Assembly (NCBI RefSeq): GCF_022496765.1 | Contig: NZ_VANV01000029.1 | Span: 1 to 63,719 of the forward strand | Direction: 5' to 3' | Length of the DNA stretch: 63,719 nt | DNA from: Acidaminobacter sp. JC074 | GTDB taxonomy: Bacteria > Bacillota > Clostridia > Peptostreptococcales > Acidaminobacteraceae | Shown: positions 27,458 through 35,902 of the stretch, piece after piece | Numbering within the stretch: position 1 is the stretch's first letter | Layout of the letters: the number at the start of each line of letters is the position of its first letter | The notes under the pieces: generated by a model | What the model saw: the letters and a program-made list of their open reading frames with translations, nothing else | Databases searched by the model: none | Told to the model about the DNA's origin: nothing | Program-made: the position numbers and the translations under genes

Positions 27458-27919
27458 ATGGCATTTAAGAAAAACGTAAGCAAGGATTTTGATGTAATCG
27501 TAGGATTGAATTCATCAGTTGATGGCGATATCGTTAGTGAAGGTTCAGTAAGAATTGATGGAAAAGTCTCAGGCAGCATCAAGTCAAAAGGCGATGTTAT
27601 TATAGGTGCTAATGCTGTTGTTAACTCAGATATCGAAGCAGTTTTCTGTGAGATTTCTGGTCAAGTAACAGGTTCTGTTCACAGTGATACTCAACTTAAG
27701 ATCTACAAGTCTGGTTCATTAAAGGGTGATATTACAGTAACAAGCTTCACCATTGAAGAAGGTGGTGTATTCAAGGGCAACTGTGACATCAATCCAGATC
27801 CTAAGGAAAAGAAATCTGTTCAACCAGAAAAGAACTCAAAACCTAAGGAAGTACCAAACAATAAAAACAACAATCAAAACAAAGATCAAAATAAGCAAAA
27901 CCAAAAGAAGACCGTGTAA
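27458..27919 (+). CDS. Bactofilin
   Basis: A 153-residue bactofilin (DUF583), a self-polymerising beta-helical cytoskeletal protein. The core from about residue 12 to 108 shows repeating hydrophobic/Gly turns such as VDGDIVSEGSVRIDGKVSG. The tail from about 110 is disordered and rich in Lys, Asn and Gln (NKNNNQNKDQNKQNQKK). ATG with AGGAGG. It is co-transcribed with the upstream M23 peptidase, consistent with a morphogenetic complex at the membrane. The terminator follows immediately. Confidence 0.93.
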   Translation: MAFKKNVSKDFDVIVGLNSSVDGDIVSEGSVRIDGKVSGSIKSKGDVIIGANAVVNSDIEAVFCEISGQVTGSVHSDTQLKIYKSGSLKGDITVTSFTIEEGGVFKGNCDINPDPKEKKSVQPEKNSKPKEVPNNKNNNQNKDQNKQNQKKTV

Positions 27920-27930
27920 ACGGTCTTTTA
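27909..27930 (+). terminator. Terminator of the bactofilin operon
   Basis: Stem AGACCG/CGGTCT (27909-27926) followed by TTTTA. It overlaps the end of the convergent MocR gene. Confidence 0.72.
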
Positions 27931-29397
27931 TAGTATAGGCAATCTTTCTACTGCTTCTTGATTCAAATAGTCCACAAGGGCTTGAGAAAGCTTCTTTACA
28001 CCAAGCTCTATATCCTCTTCTGCAACAGCGGCAATGCTTAAACGAATGGCATTGCTTTTTCTATCTGTATAATAAAACATGTCACCTGGCACAAAAGCCA
28101 CCTCCTTATGTTTTACCTTTTCAAAGAAGTCTCTAGAGTCTTTTCCTTTAGGCAATTCGAGCCAAAAGAGTATGCCACCCTTAGGCACGTAATAATGGAC
28201 ACTTCTAGGCAGATAAGCATTTAAGGCTTCCACCATCTTATCAAACTTTCTCTGATAGATTTTCTTCATATTGGACAGCTGCTTTTCCCACTGACCATTT
28301 CTTAAATAAACATCAAAAGCTTTTTGAATCAAACCGGACGTTGAAATATCCGTGGCTTGCTTGGCATTAAGGACCGTTTGATTTAAGGTATCCGGTACTA
28401 TCATAAAGCCAAGTCTTAAACCAGGCATCAATATTTTTGAAAAAGACTTGATATAAATCACCCTATCATGAACATCCAAAGACTTTAAAGAAAGTGACTT
28501 CTGCTTAGAATAAATCAGTTCACTGACATAATCATCCTCTAAAACATACATATGATGTTCACTTGCAAGCTTTAACAAGAGTTCTTTTTTCTTATGGGTA
28601 TAGGAAAAACCAGTAGGATTTTGACAGTTGATCATGGTATACATCATCTTAGGTTTATAACGTTTGATGATTTCCTCTAGCTTGGTCATATTAACACCAT
28701 CTACCTGCATAGGAATCTGTACAATCTTTACCCCTCTAGACCTAAAGGATGCTATGGCCCCCGAATAAGTTGGTGCTTCAACCAGAACCACATCGTTGTA
28801 ATTAAGTACAGCCTTTGAAACAATGTCTAGCCCCTGCTGGGCACCTGATATGATCTGAAGGTTTTCTAATCTGGTTTGTATATTTTGATGTCTTAAATAT
28901 GAGGCGATGGATTCTCTTAGTGATTGATAACCCTTTGCTTCCTGGTAACCGAAAGCCTCTCCTAGATCCCTATCCAAAACAAAATTGATGGCCTTTTTAA
29001 AATCTGTAACTGGAAATAGATTGGACTTTGGTGTGGCCGTTGCAAAGTTAATGGTCTCCTGACTTAAGATCATCTGATTGTCTTTCATCTTGTAGACCTG
29101 ATTCTCTGCATTATCAAACTCAGAAATCTGAGCTAAAAGCTCATCTGATTTCGGTGCTATGTAAGACCCAGAACCTCTGATTTTATAGGTAATTTCTTCA
29201 TCGGCCAGTGACTGATAGGCGGTCACAACCGTCACATTGTTGACACCCAAATGTTTTGCTAAACTCCTAATAGGCGGCAACTTGTCTTCAACCTCTATCT
29301 GACCACTTTGTATCAAATCTTTTATCTTGTTAACGATTTGTTGATAAAGTGGCTCCTTCAAAGATTTATCAACACTGATATCCTCAAGTCGAATCAT
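27928..29397 (-). CDS. MocR-type regulator (GntR HTH fused to aminotransferase fold)
   Basis: A 489-residue fusion: a GntR winged helix (about 1-75, with SLAKHLGVNNVTVVTAYQSL) and a fold-type-I aminotransferase domain. The PLP lysine is in YIKSFSKILMPGLRLGF. Such proteins are PLP-binding transcription factors (PdxR, GabR and relatives). ATG with AGGAGG. It is read from a region holding an unidentified structured RNA and terminator immediately upstream (29417-29617). PdxR would be expected next to pdx genes, which are absent here, so the target is unknown. Pure aminotransferase function is unlikely given the HTH. Confidence 0.92.
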   Translation of the reverse strand: MIRLEDISVDKSLKEPLYQQIVNKIKDLIQSGQIEVEDKLPPIRSLAKHLGVNNVTVVTAYQSLADEEITYKIRGSGSYIAPKSDELLAQISEFDNAENQVYKMKDNQMILSQETINFATATPKSNLFPVTDFKKAINFVLDRDLGEAFGYQEAKGYQSLRESIASYLRHQNIQTRLENLQIISGAQQGLDIVSKAVLNYNDVVLVEAPTYSGAIASFRSRGVKIVQIPMQVDGVNMTKLEEIIKRYKPKMMYTMINCQNPTGFSYTHKKKELLLKLASEHHMYVLEDDYVSELIYSKQKSLSLKSLDVHDRVIYIKSFSKILMPGLRLGFMIVPDTLNQTVLNAKQATDISTSGLIQKAFDVYLRNGQWEKQLSNMKKIYQRKFDKMVEALNAYLPRSVHYYVPKGGILFWLELPKGKDSRDFFEKVKHKEVAFVPGDMFYYTDRKSNAIRLSIAAVAEEDIELGVKKLSQALVDYLNQEAVERLPIL

Positions 29398-29416
29398 AAT
29401 TCCTCCTAAAAAAAAG

Positions 29417-29445
29417 TAAAAAAAATGTCCTTATGAAATAAGAAC
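29417..29445 (-). terminator. Terminator of the 29.5-kb RNA
   Basis: Stem GTTCTTAT/ATAAGGAC with a 3-base loop (29427-29445), then eight T on the minus strand, 20 bases before the MocR start. Confidence 0.85.
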
Positions 29446-29617
29446 AAATTTACCCGAGATGCCGTCGGCAGGTAAAATTTCACACCACACCTCAACAGGT
29501 GGATGATCTACTCAACATCTCCGAAGTCCATTGTTGGCATGTCTTCAATATCAAGACTCGAAATTCCATTCTAAATTCAGTGGTTGAATTTCAAATGACA
29601 ACGTACATCCTAGGCTT
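29417..29617 (-). ncRNA. Unidentified structured RNA or leader upstream of the MocR gene
   Basis: On the minus strand, a -10 TATAAT (29624-29629) is followed by about 200 bases with several stable hairpins and no reading frame of note, ending in an 8-pair stem (29427-29445) plus eight T. Notable helices are AAAUUU..AAAUUU enclosing UGCCGACGGCA (about 29446-29480), GUCUU/AAGAC, and GGAUG pairing with CAUCC at long range. The MocR gene starts 20 bases beyond the terminator. It could be a stand-alone small RNA or a leader with a regulated terminator. I checked for a T-box, 6S RNA, cobalamin and SRP hallmarks and could not match any. Confidence 0.55.
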
Positions 29618-29658
29618 ATTAACATTATAACTCTTTTTGTCTAAAAAAGAAAGACCTA

Positions 29659-30687
29659 CTACCTCTCACTTACATTTCTTACGTTTTTAATGATGTAATC
29701 AACGGTGCCATCACCATTTTTCTTGACAATAAATCTTTGAGAATCTTTAAAGAAATCAAACTCCCCACGAATGACAACACCAGTATCTGTCTTGATTTGC
29801 TTAGACTTCATCTTCTTTTCTACCCATGTCTTATCAATGCCAAATTCTGTACCTTCTCTGTAGCCAGCTTCTGCAACAGCTTCCTTAAAACTTTCTCTTA
29901 TCTCAGGCACATCTTCAAACATTTGGCTGGCAATCTCATCCACAGATACCTTGTCTTCTAATAAAAGTGTTTCATTAACAAGCTCTCTTACAGTATCAGC
30001 TGCTTCTATTTGGTCCGCTAGATTCTTTTGTGTCCACTTTTCTACAGTTGCCTTAAAACGTCTGGTACGGTCTGTATCGTCCGTTACGCGTACGGCTTCT
30101 AAAAAGTCTTCTATAAAGTAATTTTCATTGCCATCTTCTATTTTTTGCTTTTTATCAAGTACAATCATTTCAATTTGATTTTCAGGTGCTTTTGTAAAAA
30201 AAGCACACTTTTTAAGACGCTGACCTAAATTAGGCAGACCAACCTCTTGAGAAACCAAGTTGATACATAAGTTTTCATCTTCAAAGGCAATGTTATGCAT
30301 ATAAGACATTTGATAATCCAGCTTTAAAATACCAAAACATCTTTGCTCATCAGCAATGTATTGTACATAGAGCATATCGCCCGCTGGGATATCTGAGTGT
30401 TTGATGGCTTGAAACATGTGCTCTGTCAGAACTTTACTGACATCTACAAATTTGTCGTTATCTTCTACAACTGTATGTACCGCTTGAGCACATGTCACAT
30501 TTTCAGAGAAAAAACGACAGGTAAATGTTTCATCATCATTTAAAGACCTTAAAACATGCTTTCTAACAAACTCTTCAACTTCTTCATTAATTGACAGCTC
30601 TTTTTCTGTTAAAATTGCTTCATCTGCATGAGAATCGATTACATGCAAAATGGCTTTTTCCAGCATAATATCTTTTATATATCTCAT
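29659..30687 (-). CDS. Nucleoid-associated protein, YejK/NdpA family
   Basis: A 342-residue protein matching the 37-kDa nucleoid-associated family (YejK, also called NdpA). Visible family traits are the N-terminal IKDIMLEKAILHVIDSH, a long central alpha/beta region, and the C-terminal GVVIRGEFDFF..RFIVKKNGDGTVDYIIKNV. ATG with GGAG 7 bases upstream; the start is 4 bases after the RluD-like stop, so the two genes are likely co-transcribed. It is thought to bind DNA, but its function in Clostridia is poorly defined. Assignment rests on family resemblance. Confidence 0.85.
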   Translation of the reverse strand: MRYIKDIMLEKAILHVIDSHADEAILTEKELSINEEVEEFVRKHVLRSLNDDETFTCRFFSENVTCAQAVHTVVEDNDKFVDVSKVLTEHMFQAIKHSDIPAGDMLYVQYIADEQRCFGILKLDYQMSYMHNIAFEDENLCINLVSQEVGLPNLGQRLKKCAFFTKAPENQIEMIVLDKKQKIEDGNENYFIEDFLEAVRVTDDTDRTRRFKATVEKWTQKNLADQIEAADTVRELVNETLLLEDKVSVDEIASQMFEDVPEIRESFKEAVAEAGYREGTEFGIDKTWVEKKMKSKQIKTDTGVVIRGEFDFFKDSQRFIVKKNGDGTVDYIIKNVRNVSER

Positions 30688-30691
30688 AAAC

Positions 30692-31552
30692 TTACTCCAT
30701 TAATCTCTTCATATCTTCAGGCATGTCTGCCTCAACATCTACTTGTTTTCCATTTGCATCTTTAAAAACCAAGTGACAGGCATGTAAGGCTTGTCTGTTG
30801 ATGGCTTCATGGTTGCCACCATACAAGACATCTCCCATAATGCTATGACCAAGGTGTTTCATATGTACCCTTATTTGGTGGGTTCTACCTGTTTCTATTC
30901 TTATTCTTAACCAAGTCCTATCTTCAAACCTTTTCATAACCTTGTAATGGGTCACACATGGGGCACCATCTGGTCTGACGATTCTGTGAATACTGTCCTC
31001 ATAGGCTCTGCCGATAGGTTTCTTAATGGTGCCTTGATCATTTGATACTTGGCCCATCACAAGGGCATCATATTCTTTAATCATGGTATTTTGATGCATT
31101 TGGTCTGAAATGATCTTATGACCAAAACCAGATTTGCAGACAATCATAAGACCTGATGTGTCTCTATCCAGCCTATTGGCAAAGCGAATCTTATATTCAT
31201 CACCTTGATCCAACATATACTGGGCAAGACCATTGGCAATGGTACCAAAAGGATGGCCTTTTGTAGGATGCACCACCAGAAAGGCTTGTTTGTTAATGAC
31301 TAAAAAATGATCATCTGCATATCTTACATCGATAGGTATATCTTCAGGATTAAAGATATTCTCCTCTTTCGGCAGGTTTGCAACCACCTGGTCGCCAACT
31401 CTAAGTCTCGCATTAAATGATATGACCATATCATTTACCGTGACCTTCTTCTCTCTTTTGAGTCTTCTAATGATTCTGCTCGACAGATCCATGTCTTCAC
31501 GTAAAACCTGAATCAATGTTTTTTCACTTTCAACTTTATAAGTTATTTTCAT
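30692..31552 (-). CDS. RluD-type RNA pseudouridine synthase
   Basis: A 286-residue pseudouridine synthase of the RluA/RluD family, which isomerises uridines in rRNA or tRNA. The start ATG at 31552 has GTGGGTGG upstream. An S4-like RNA-binding domain occupies about residues 1-75 (SRIIRRLKREKKVTVN), and the catalytic domain has RLDRDTSGL with the essential Asp, plus ETGRTHQIRVHM. It could be a YlyB- or RluB-like paralogue. The exact target uridines cannot be assigned. Probably co-transcribed with the YejK-like gene downstream. Confidence 0.9.
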   Translation of the reverse strand: MKITYKVESEKTLIQVLREDMDLSSRIIRRLKREKKVTVNDMVISFNARLRVGDQVVANLPKEENIFNPEDIPIDVRYADDHFLVINKQAFLVVHPTKGHPFGTIANGLAQYMLDQGDEYKIRFANRLDRDTSGLMIVCKSGFGHKIISDQMHQNTMIKEYDALVMGQVSNDQGTIKKPIGRAYEDSIHRIVRPDGAPCVTHYKVMKRFEDRTWLRIRIETGRTHQIRVHMKHLGHSIMGDVLYGGNHEAINRQALHACHLVFKDANGKQVDVEADMPEDMKRLME

Positions 31553-31564
31553 ATCCACCCACAA

Positions 31565-31592
31565 TATAAAAGACAGCCCTCCGACCGTCTTT
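31565..31592 (-). terminator. Possible terminator after the 31.6-kb gene
   Basis: Stem AAAGAC/GTCTTT (31569-31592), then TTTTATAT on the minus strand. The loop is long, so strength is uncertain. Confidence 0.4.
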
Positions 31593-32214
31593 AAGCTTCA
31601 TTGTATCTTAGTACCAACAAGGAGTTGGTCCTAATTTCATCTACGATAATGTATGATCTGAAGTTCTCTGAAACATACTTTAATATTCTGTCCTTATTGT
31701 AGCCACTCACTTTAAAATCAATGATATCAACTTCAACGTCCAACCAATCATAATCTCTCAAAGTTTCTACATTTTCTTTTCTTAAAAGCTCGCTAGGAAC
31801 AGAACCGTATACATTACCTGCTACAGTTTGATGTTGCTTCCAAAAGTCATTGTGTGTATTAATGGCTTTGGCCTTCATCAGTTCTCTTGTACGTTCTTCG
31901 CAAAAAGCAACTAAATAATTGTCTTCATATATATCATCTGTTTCCACTTTTTTCACTAAAAATGGAATAGAATTAATGACTGTATAAATAACACCACGAT
32001 CGGCATCATCGTCGTCGTTTTCTGTAATACTATATTGATCAAAGCTTTTTTCTTTATAATATCTTGAGGCTTCATCTTTTAAAATATCCATTAGCTTGAT
32101 CACTTCATCTAATTCACTGTCAAACTGATGTTTTGACATTGAGTCATATGAATACTCAAGTCTAGTAAGATAACCTCTTATACCGCTTATTCTAGTTTTC
32201 AACCGTGTACCCAT
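31591..32214 (-). CDS. Hypothetical cytoplasmic protein
   Basis: A 207-residue protein I do not recognise. It has no signal peptide, membrane segment or catalytic motif. An acidic linker (TENDDDDAD, about 64-72) separates a helical N-terminal third from a mixed alpha/beta remainder ending in a run of hydrophobic strands (FRSYIIVDEIRTNSLLVLRYN). The ATG at 32214 is adjacent to AAGAGGG with only 1 base between, so the true start could be a nearby alternative codon. It lies just upstream of the RluD-like gene on the same strand, separated by a weak hairpin. Confidence 0.6.
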   Translation of the reverse strand: MGTRLKTRISGIRGYLTRLEYSYDSMSKHQFDSELDEVIKLMDILKDEASRYYKEKSFDQYSITENDDDDADRGVIYTVINSIPFLVKKVETDDIYEDNYLVAFCEERTRELMKAKAINTHNDFWKQHQTVAGNVYGSVPSELLRKENVETLRDYDWLDVEVDIIDFKVSGYNKDRILKYVSENFRSYIIVDEIRTNSLLVLRYNEA

Positions 32215-32334
32215 CCCTCTTAAATATTCTAAACTATTTTTATTATAGCAAATAAATGTAAGATATAAAAGTCATTTTAAAAGAGTGCATAAAATTTAAC
32301 CAATTAGAAATATAAGACTTTAAAAGCTCTAATT

Positions 32335-32370
32335 TCAAATAAAGTAAGGACCTAATAGGTCCAAACTTAC
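32335..32370 (-). terminator. Possible terminator of the ssb-like gene
   Basis: Stem GGACC/GGTCC within a longer pairing GTAAG..CTTAC (32344-32370). On the minus strand it is followed by TTACTTTATTT. Confidence 0.5.
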
Positions 32371-32696
32371 AAGAATTTAATTTGGCTGGCATTCACCACA
32401 GTTGTGTATCTGGCTTCACCATCGCTGTTTTCATAAACATCGGTTTGAAGTTCACCGACGATACCGACCATTTTCCCTTTTGTCAGGTATTCTTCTACCA
32501 GTCTGGCCTGCTTGCCCCAGGCTTGGACTCTAGGGAAATTAGCAACTGGTTTGCCATCTTCAATAAGCTTTTCCTTTCTTTCTGTAGACATGACTTTATC
32601 TACTGCTATATTGAACTTTGCTACAACATGTTCTGACTCTAACTCAGTGATTAATGGGTCTGAAGTGAGTCTTCCTATTAAGTGAACTGTATTCAT
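32367..32696 (-). CDS. Short single-stranded DNA-binding protein
   Basis: A 109-residue OB-fold SSB. The ATG at 32696 has ACAGGAGG upstream and starts the conserved MNTVHLIGRLTSDP. The core motif PRVQAWGKQARLVEEYLTKG is present. It ends at NASQIKFL with no linker and no acidic DDxxPF tip, which in housekeeping SSB recruits partner proteins. This makes it a paralogue like SsbB/YwpH rather than the replicative SSB normally found between rpsF and rpsR. A strong promoter drives it divergently from the HisA-like gene. A role in DNA uptake or repair is a guess. Confidence 0.88.
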   Translation of the reverse strand: MNTVHLIGRLTSDPLITELESEHVVAKFNIAVDKVMSTERKEKLIEDGKPVANFPRVQAWGKQARLVEEYLTKGKMVGIVGELQTDVYENSDGEARYTTVVNASQIKFL

Positions 32697-32715
32697 ATTT
32701 TTACCTCCTGTAAAT

Positions 32716-32744
32716 ATTTTACATCTAATAAAAACTTTTGTCAA
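32716..32744 (-). promoter_or_regulatory. Promoter of the ssb-like gene
   Basis: Minus-strand consensus -35 TTGACA (32739-32744), 17-base spacer, -10 TAAAAT (32716-32721). Confidence 0.7.
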
Positions 32745-32764
32745 ATACTGGAAAATAAAAATAT

Positions 32765-32794
32765 TTGATAGAAATTTATAATATAGAGTATAAT
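32765..32794 (+). promoter_or_regulatory. Promoter of the HisA-like/PilZ operon
   Basis: -35 TTGATA (32765-32770), 18-base spacer, -10 TATAAT (32789-32794), 23 bases before the start codon. Confidence 0.6.
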
Positions 32795-32817
32795 TATAAT
32801 ATAGAAAGGAAATTATC

Positions 32818-33504
32818 ATGAAAATTATTGCTGGACTCGATATAAAAAATCAATCTTGTGCACATCTTGCAAGTGGCGTCAATTCACTTCCTGCAATTCA
32901 TGATGCAAGCCCAAGTGAAATTTGTAGGCGAATTGAAGAATCATCTATTGATACTGTGCAAATAACTGATTTAGATGGTGTATTTTCTGGTCAGACAAAT
33001 ATGTTTGACTTATTAAAAGATATGCGTCAAGCTACTAAAAAACCAATTTATTTTGGTGGCGGTATCAGAACTTTTGAAACAGGTAAAAAAGTCATTGAAC
33101 TTGGTATAGACTATTTGGTACTAGGTACTTCAGCAGTTAAAGATCAAGAACTATTGATTCAGTTGATAGATGCATATCCTGAAAGTATTGTTGTTGCAGC
33201 TGATATTTATAAGGACAATGTTTATATTGAAGGATGGGAAGAAAATTCATTTATATCACTTGATGAGTTTCTTAAGACTCTTTCGCTTGTTCATATCAAC
33301 AAAATCATTATCACTGATATATCTAGAGACGGTACAAAATCAGGCGTGGATATGTCATTTGTAGAAAAATTAAGCAAGTATCCAAATGAAAAAATCATCT
33401 TATCAGGTGGTATCAGAAAAGAAGACTTAGAAATTATTAAAGAAGTATCTGTTTATGGTGTTGTCATGGGTACAGCACTTTACGAAGAAATATTAGCAAA
33501 TTAG
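32818..33504 (+). CDS. HisA-like (phosphoribosyl isomerase family) protein
   Basis: A 228-residue TIM-barrel protein of the HisA/HisF family. Asp8 (AGLDIKN) and a second Asp (VAADIYKD) match the acid/base pair of ProFAR isomerase; GGGIR, ITDISRDGT and the final GGIRKEDL supply the two phosphate sites. Against true HisA, the usual G-x-V-V-R-L after the first strand is missing and no his gene is nearby. It shares an operon with a membrane PilZ protein, 8 bases apart. It may be the cell's HisA, misplaced, or a paralogue with a new substrate. Confidence 0.78.
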   Translation: MKIIAGLDIKNQSCAHLASGVNSLPAIHDASPSEICRRIEESSIDTVQITDLDGVFSGQTNMFDLLKDMRQATKKPIYFGGGIRTFETGKKVIELGIDYLVLGTSAVKDQELLIQLIDAYPESIVVAADIYKDNVYIEGWEENSFISLDEFLKTLSLVHINKIIITDISRDGTKSGVDMSFVEKLSKYPNEKIILSGGIRKEDLEIIKEVSVYGVVMGTALYEEILAN

Positions 33505-33512
33505 GAGTTTGT

Positions 33513-34553
33513 ATGAACTTTTCTTTTAACAATCTAAAAGTAGGCTCTCTTGTAGAAATGGAGATACTAGACAACAGGCAAAATATGATTAAGCTAAAAA
33601 CAATTGTCGAAGACCTGACAAGTGAATCAGTTCTCAAGTTGTTTTCACCTGTCTTTCAAGGCAAGCCTTACCCTCTTAGAATAGGAGAAGGATTTAATCT
33701 TATCACAGTCTATAAGTATCCAACTGTAGACAAATATGATATTTTTTCATGCAGATGTAAAGTCATTGACCGTGAAAGAGATGGCAATATATCTACCGTG
33801 ACCATTCAAAAAAATGGTAGCTTTAAGGCCATTCAGAGACGTAACTACTTCAGACTGCCTTTGATTAAGAATATGAAACTGAACTACGATGGCGACGAAA
33901 TTGATATGTTGTCAAAAGACTTAAGTGCCAATGGCATTAGAGGTTATATCAATAAAAAGATTCCAGCTTCATCTGAGATTACCCTCATGCTTGATGTGGA
34001 TGAAAAAATACTTGAACTCAAAACAAAAGTAATCGAATGCAATCCAGATCCAGATCATACTTATCGTTATGAACTTAGGGGTTCTTTTGTGAATATAAAG
34101 AACTCCCAAATCAGCCTGCTTCTGAAGTACATTTTCGCCAAGCAAAGCGAGGCCATTAGAAAGCAAGTTGAAATGGATGACTATGTTTCCATACTAGATA
34201 CCGATCAACATTACTCTGATTTCTTTTCTATGAGTAATCTAGAAAAAATCATTCGTATTTCGCCCATCTTAACCTGGGTAATTACACTGATCAGTTACTC
34301 TTATCTGATGAATGCCTTTAGAGACAACAACAAGGGCATCAACTTCTTCTTTGGAGAGTTTACAAGGTCTTTTAAGCCAGAGTATCTTATGACAGCCAAT
34401 CAAGTTGCCTGGATCTTACTCTTCTGCATCGGTATAGGTTTTTCAATGAATAATCTGTTCAATAAAAAACCTAAGAATGTTATCAACATTCAATATCTCA
34501 TACAGCTAATGCTTGCACTGGGTGTTATCGTCACTTATCAAGTTGTTATATAA
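33513..34553 (+). CDS. YcgR/YpfB-like PilZ protein with membrane tail
   Basis: A 346-residue protein. An N-terminal YcgR-like flagellar-brake domain (about 1-105) is followed by a PilZ domain with the c-di-GMP motifs RRNYFR (near 110) and DLSANGIRG (near 138). After about residue 245 come three hydrophobic segments (ILTWVITLISYSYLM, VAWILLFCIGIGFS, IQLMLALGVIVTYQVV), an unusual extension, since YcgR-type proteins are normally soluble. It would report c-di-GMP at the membrane, perhaps to the flagellar motor or wall machinery. ATG with TTAGGAG. Co-transcribed with the HisA-like gene. Confidence 0.87.
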   Translation: MNFSFNNLKVGSLVEMEILDNRQNMIKLKTIVEDLTSESVLKLFSPVFQGKPYPLRIGEGFNLITVYKYPTVDKYDIFSCRCKVIDRERDGNISTVTIQKNGSFKAIQRRNYFRLPLIKNMKLNYDGDEIDMLSKDLSANGIRGYINKKIPASSEITLMLDVDEKILELKTKVIECNPDPDHTYRYELRGSFVNIKNSQISLLLKYIFAKQSEAIRKQVEMDDYVSILDTDQHYSDFFSMSNLEKIIRISPILTWVITLISYSYLMNAFRDNNKGINFFFGEFTRSFKPEYLMTANQVAWILLFCIGIGFSMNNLFNKKPKNVINIQYLIQLMLALGVIVTYQVVI

Positions 34554-34556
34554 GAA

Positions 34557-34580
34557 AAGGATTGTCATCTGACAATCCTT
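34557..34580. terminator. Bidirectional terminator between PilZ and ctpA genes
   Basis: Stem AAGGATTGTC/GACAATCCTT (34557-34580) with a 4-base loop, flanked by AATTAATTTT on the plus side and TTTTCTTAT on the minus side. Confidence 0.75.
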
Positions 34581-35844
34581 AATTAATTTTCTCCATCATG
34601 ATTTCAATGGCTTTATTCAATTGTTCATCTTCTTCTGTCTCTGTATCATCTTCTATGACTACATCCGGTTCAATACCGATTTCATTGATGTAGTGATCGT
34701 CTGGTGTAAAGTACTGTTCAATTGTAAGTTTGAAACCTGATTCATCAAATGTAATCAGTGGTAACATTGTCTGAACCAAACCTTTACCAAATGTAGTTGT
34801 ACCTACAATAGTACCTTCTTCATTGTCTTTAACTGCACCTGTCAAGATCTCAGATGCACTTGCAGAACCTTCGTTAACGATGATAACAAGTGGGTAATCA
34901 ATTTTATCTGCATCAGAATAATCGATGTCTACATTCCCCTGATTATCTTTTGTCTTAACAATAACACCTTCACCAATTAACATATCTGTTACTTGTAAAC
35001 ATTGGTTCAGATAACCACCACCATTGAATCTTAAATCAAGAATAAGACCTTCAATGTTTTGTGCTTCTAAAGTATCTAAGTGTTGTCTTAGTTCTTCAGC
35101 CACGTCTTGGTCAAATGAAGTCATTTGGATATAGCCTATATTGTTATCCAATACTTCAGAGTTGACTGCTTCTAAAATGATTTTTCTTCTTTCAACTTCT
35201 ACATCAAAAGTATCTAAGTCACGTCTGATTGTCAGTGTCACCACTGTACCGGCAGGACCTCTGATATTGCTGACTGCTTCTTCTAACTCTTCTGCTGAAT
35301 ACTCAACACCATCTACTTGTAAAATCTTATCATTTGGCTTTATACCAGCTTCAAAACCCGGTGAACCTTGGAAAGGAGATACAACTGTGATATAACCGTC
35401 TTCACCTGGTGAAACCACCACACCGATGCCATCGTATTCACCTCTTGCTGAGTCGTTGTAGTCTTTAAACTCTTTAGGTGTGAAATAAACCGAATATGGA
35501 TCGTCTAAGGCTCTAAACATACCTTTTAGCATTTCAGACATAAAGTCTACTTCTGAAACATCCTGATAATAGTTTTCTCTAATATATTGCTCTAAAGCTT
35601 CCGCTTTCTTATACTTATCATATAATGAAACCAAATATTCATAATCGTCTTTGTTGACTTTTACAACATCTTCATCATCTGTCTTTTCTGGTTCAGAAAT
35701 ACCTTCTGCTTCTACAGTAGGACTTTCAGTTACAGGAACAGGTTCTGGTGTCATCATTGGAAACAGGACAAATACAGAAAATGCTGCTGTAATGATTGCC
35801 GTTGCCAATACCGATACTACTACTAAGCTGATTGACTTTTTCAT
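34579..35844 (-). CDS. ctpA: S41 carboxy-terminal processing protease CtpA
   Basis: A 421-residue exported, membrane-tethered serine protease. A signal-anchor helix (about 6-30) is followed by a low-complexity Pro/Glu linker, the CTP N-terminal helices, a PDZ domain (about 135-215) and the S41 protease domain. The catalytic pair is intact: Ser329 in NEGSASASE and Lys354 in TFGKGLVQ. The family trims C-termini of envelope proteins or peptidoglycan enzymes. ATG with AAGGAG. Compare the S41-like protein at 57376-58686, which lacks these residues. Confidence 0.94.
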   Translation of the reverse strand: MKKSISLVVVSVLATAIITAAFSVFVLFPMMTPEPVPVTESPTVEAEGISEPEKTDDEDVVKVNKDDYEYLVSLYDKYKKAEALEQYIRENYYQDVSEVDFMSEMLKGMFRALDDPYSVYFTPKEFKDYNDSARGEYDGIGVVVSPGEDGYITVVSPFQGSPGFEAGIKPNDKILQVDGVEYSAEELEEAVSNIRGPAGTVVTLTIRRDLDTFDVEVERRKIILEAVNSEVLDNNIGYIQMTSFDQDVAEELRQHLDTLEAQNIEGLILDLRFNGGGYLNQCLQVTDMLIGEGVIVKTKDNQGNVDIDYSDADKIDYPLVIIVNEGSASASEILTGAVKDNEEGTIVGTTTFGKGLVQTMLPLITFDESGFKLTIEQYFTPDDHYINEIGIEPDVVIEDDTETEEDEQLNKAIEIMMEKIN

Positions 35845-35902
35845 ATTAATACTCCTTAACTTTCTGCTATCTTTCTAAGTATACAATAGAATCTACTGAT
35901 AT

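Noticed and set aside
29417..29617. T-box, 6S, SRP or cobalamin RNA
   Set aside because: No UGGNACCGCG T-box, no SRP apical-loop signature, no complete B12 box and no convincing closing-stem/bubble pattern of 6S. Left as unidentified.
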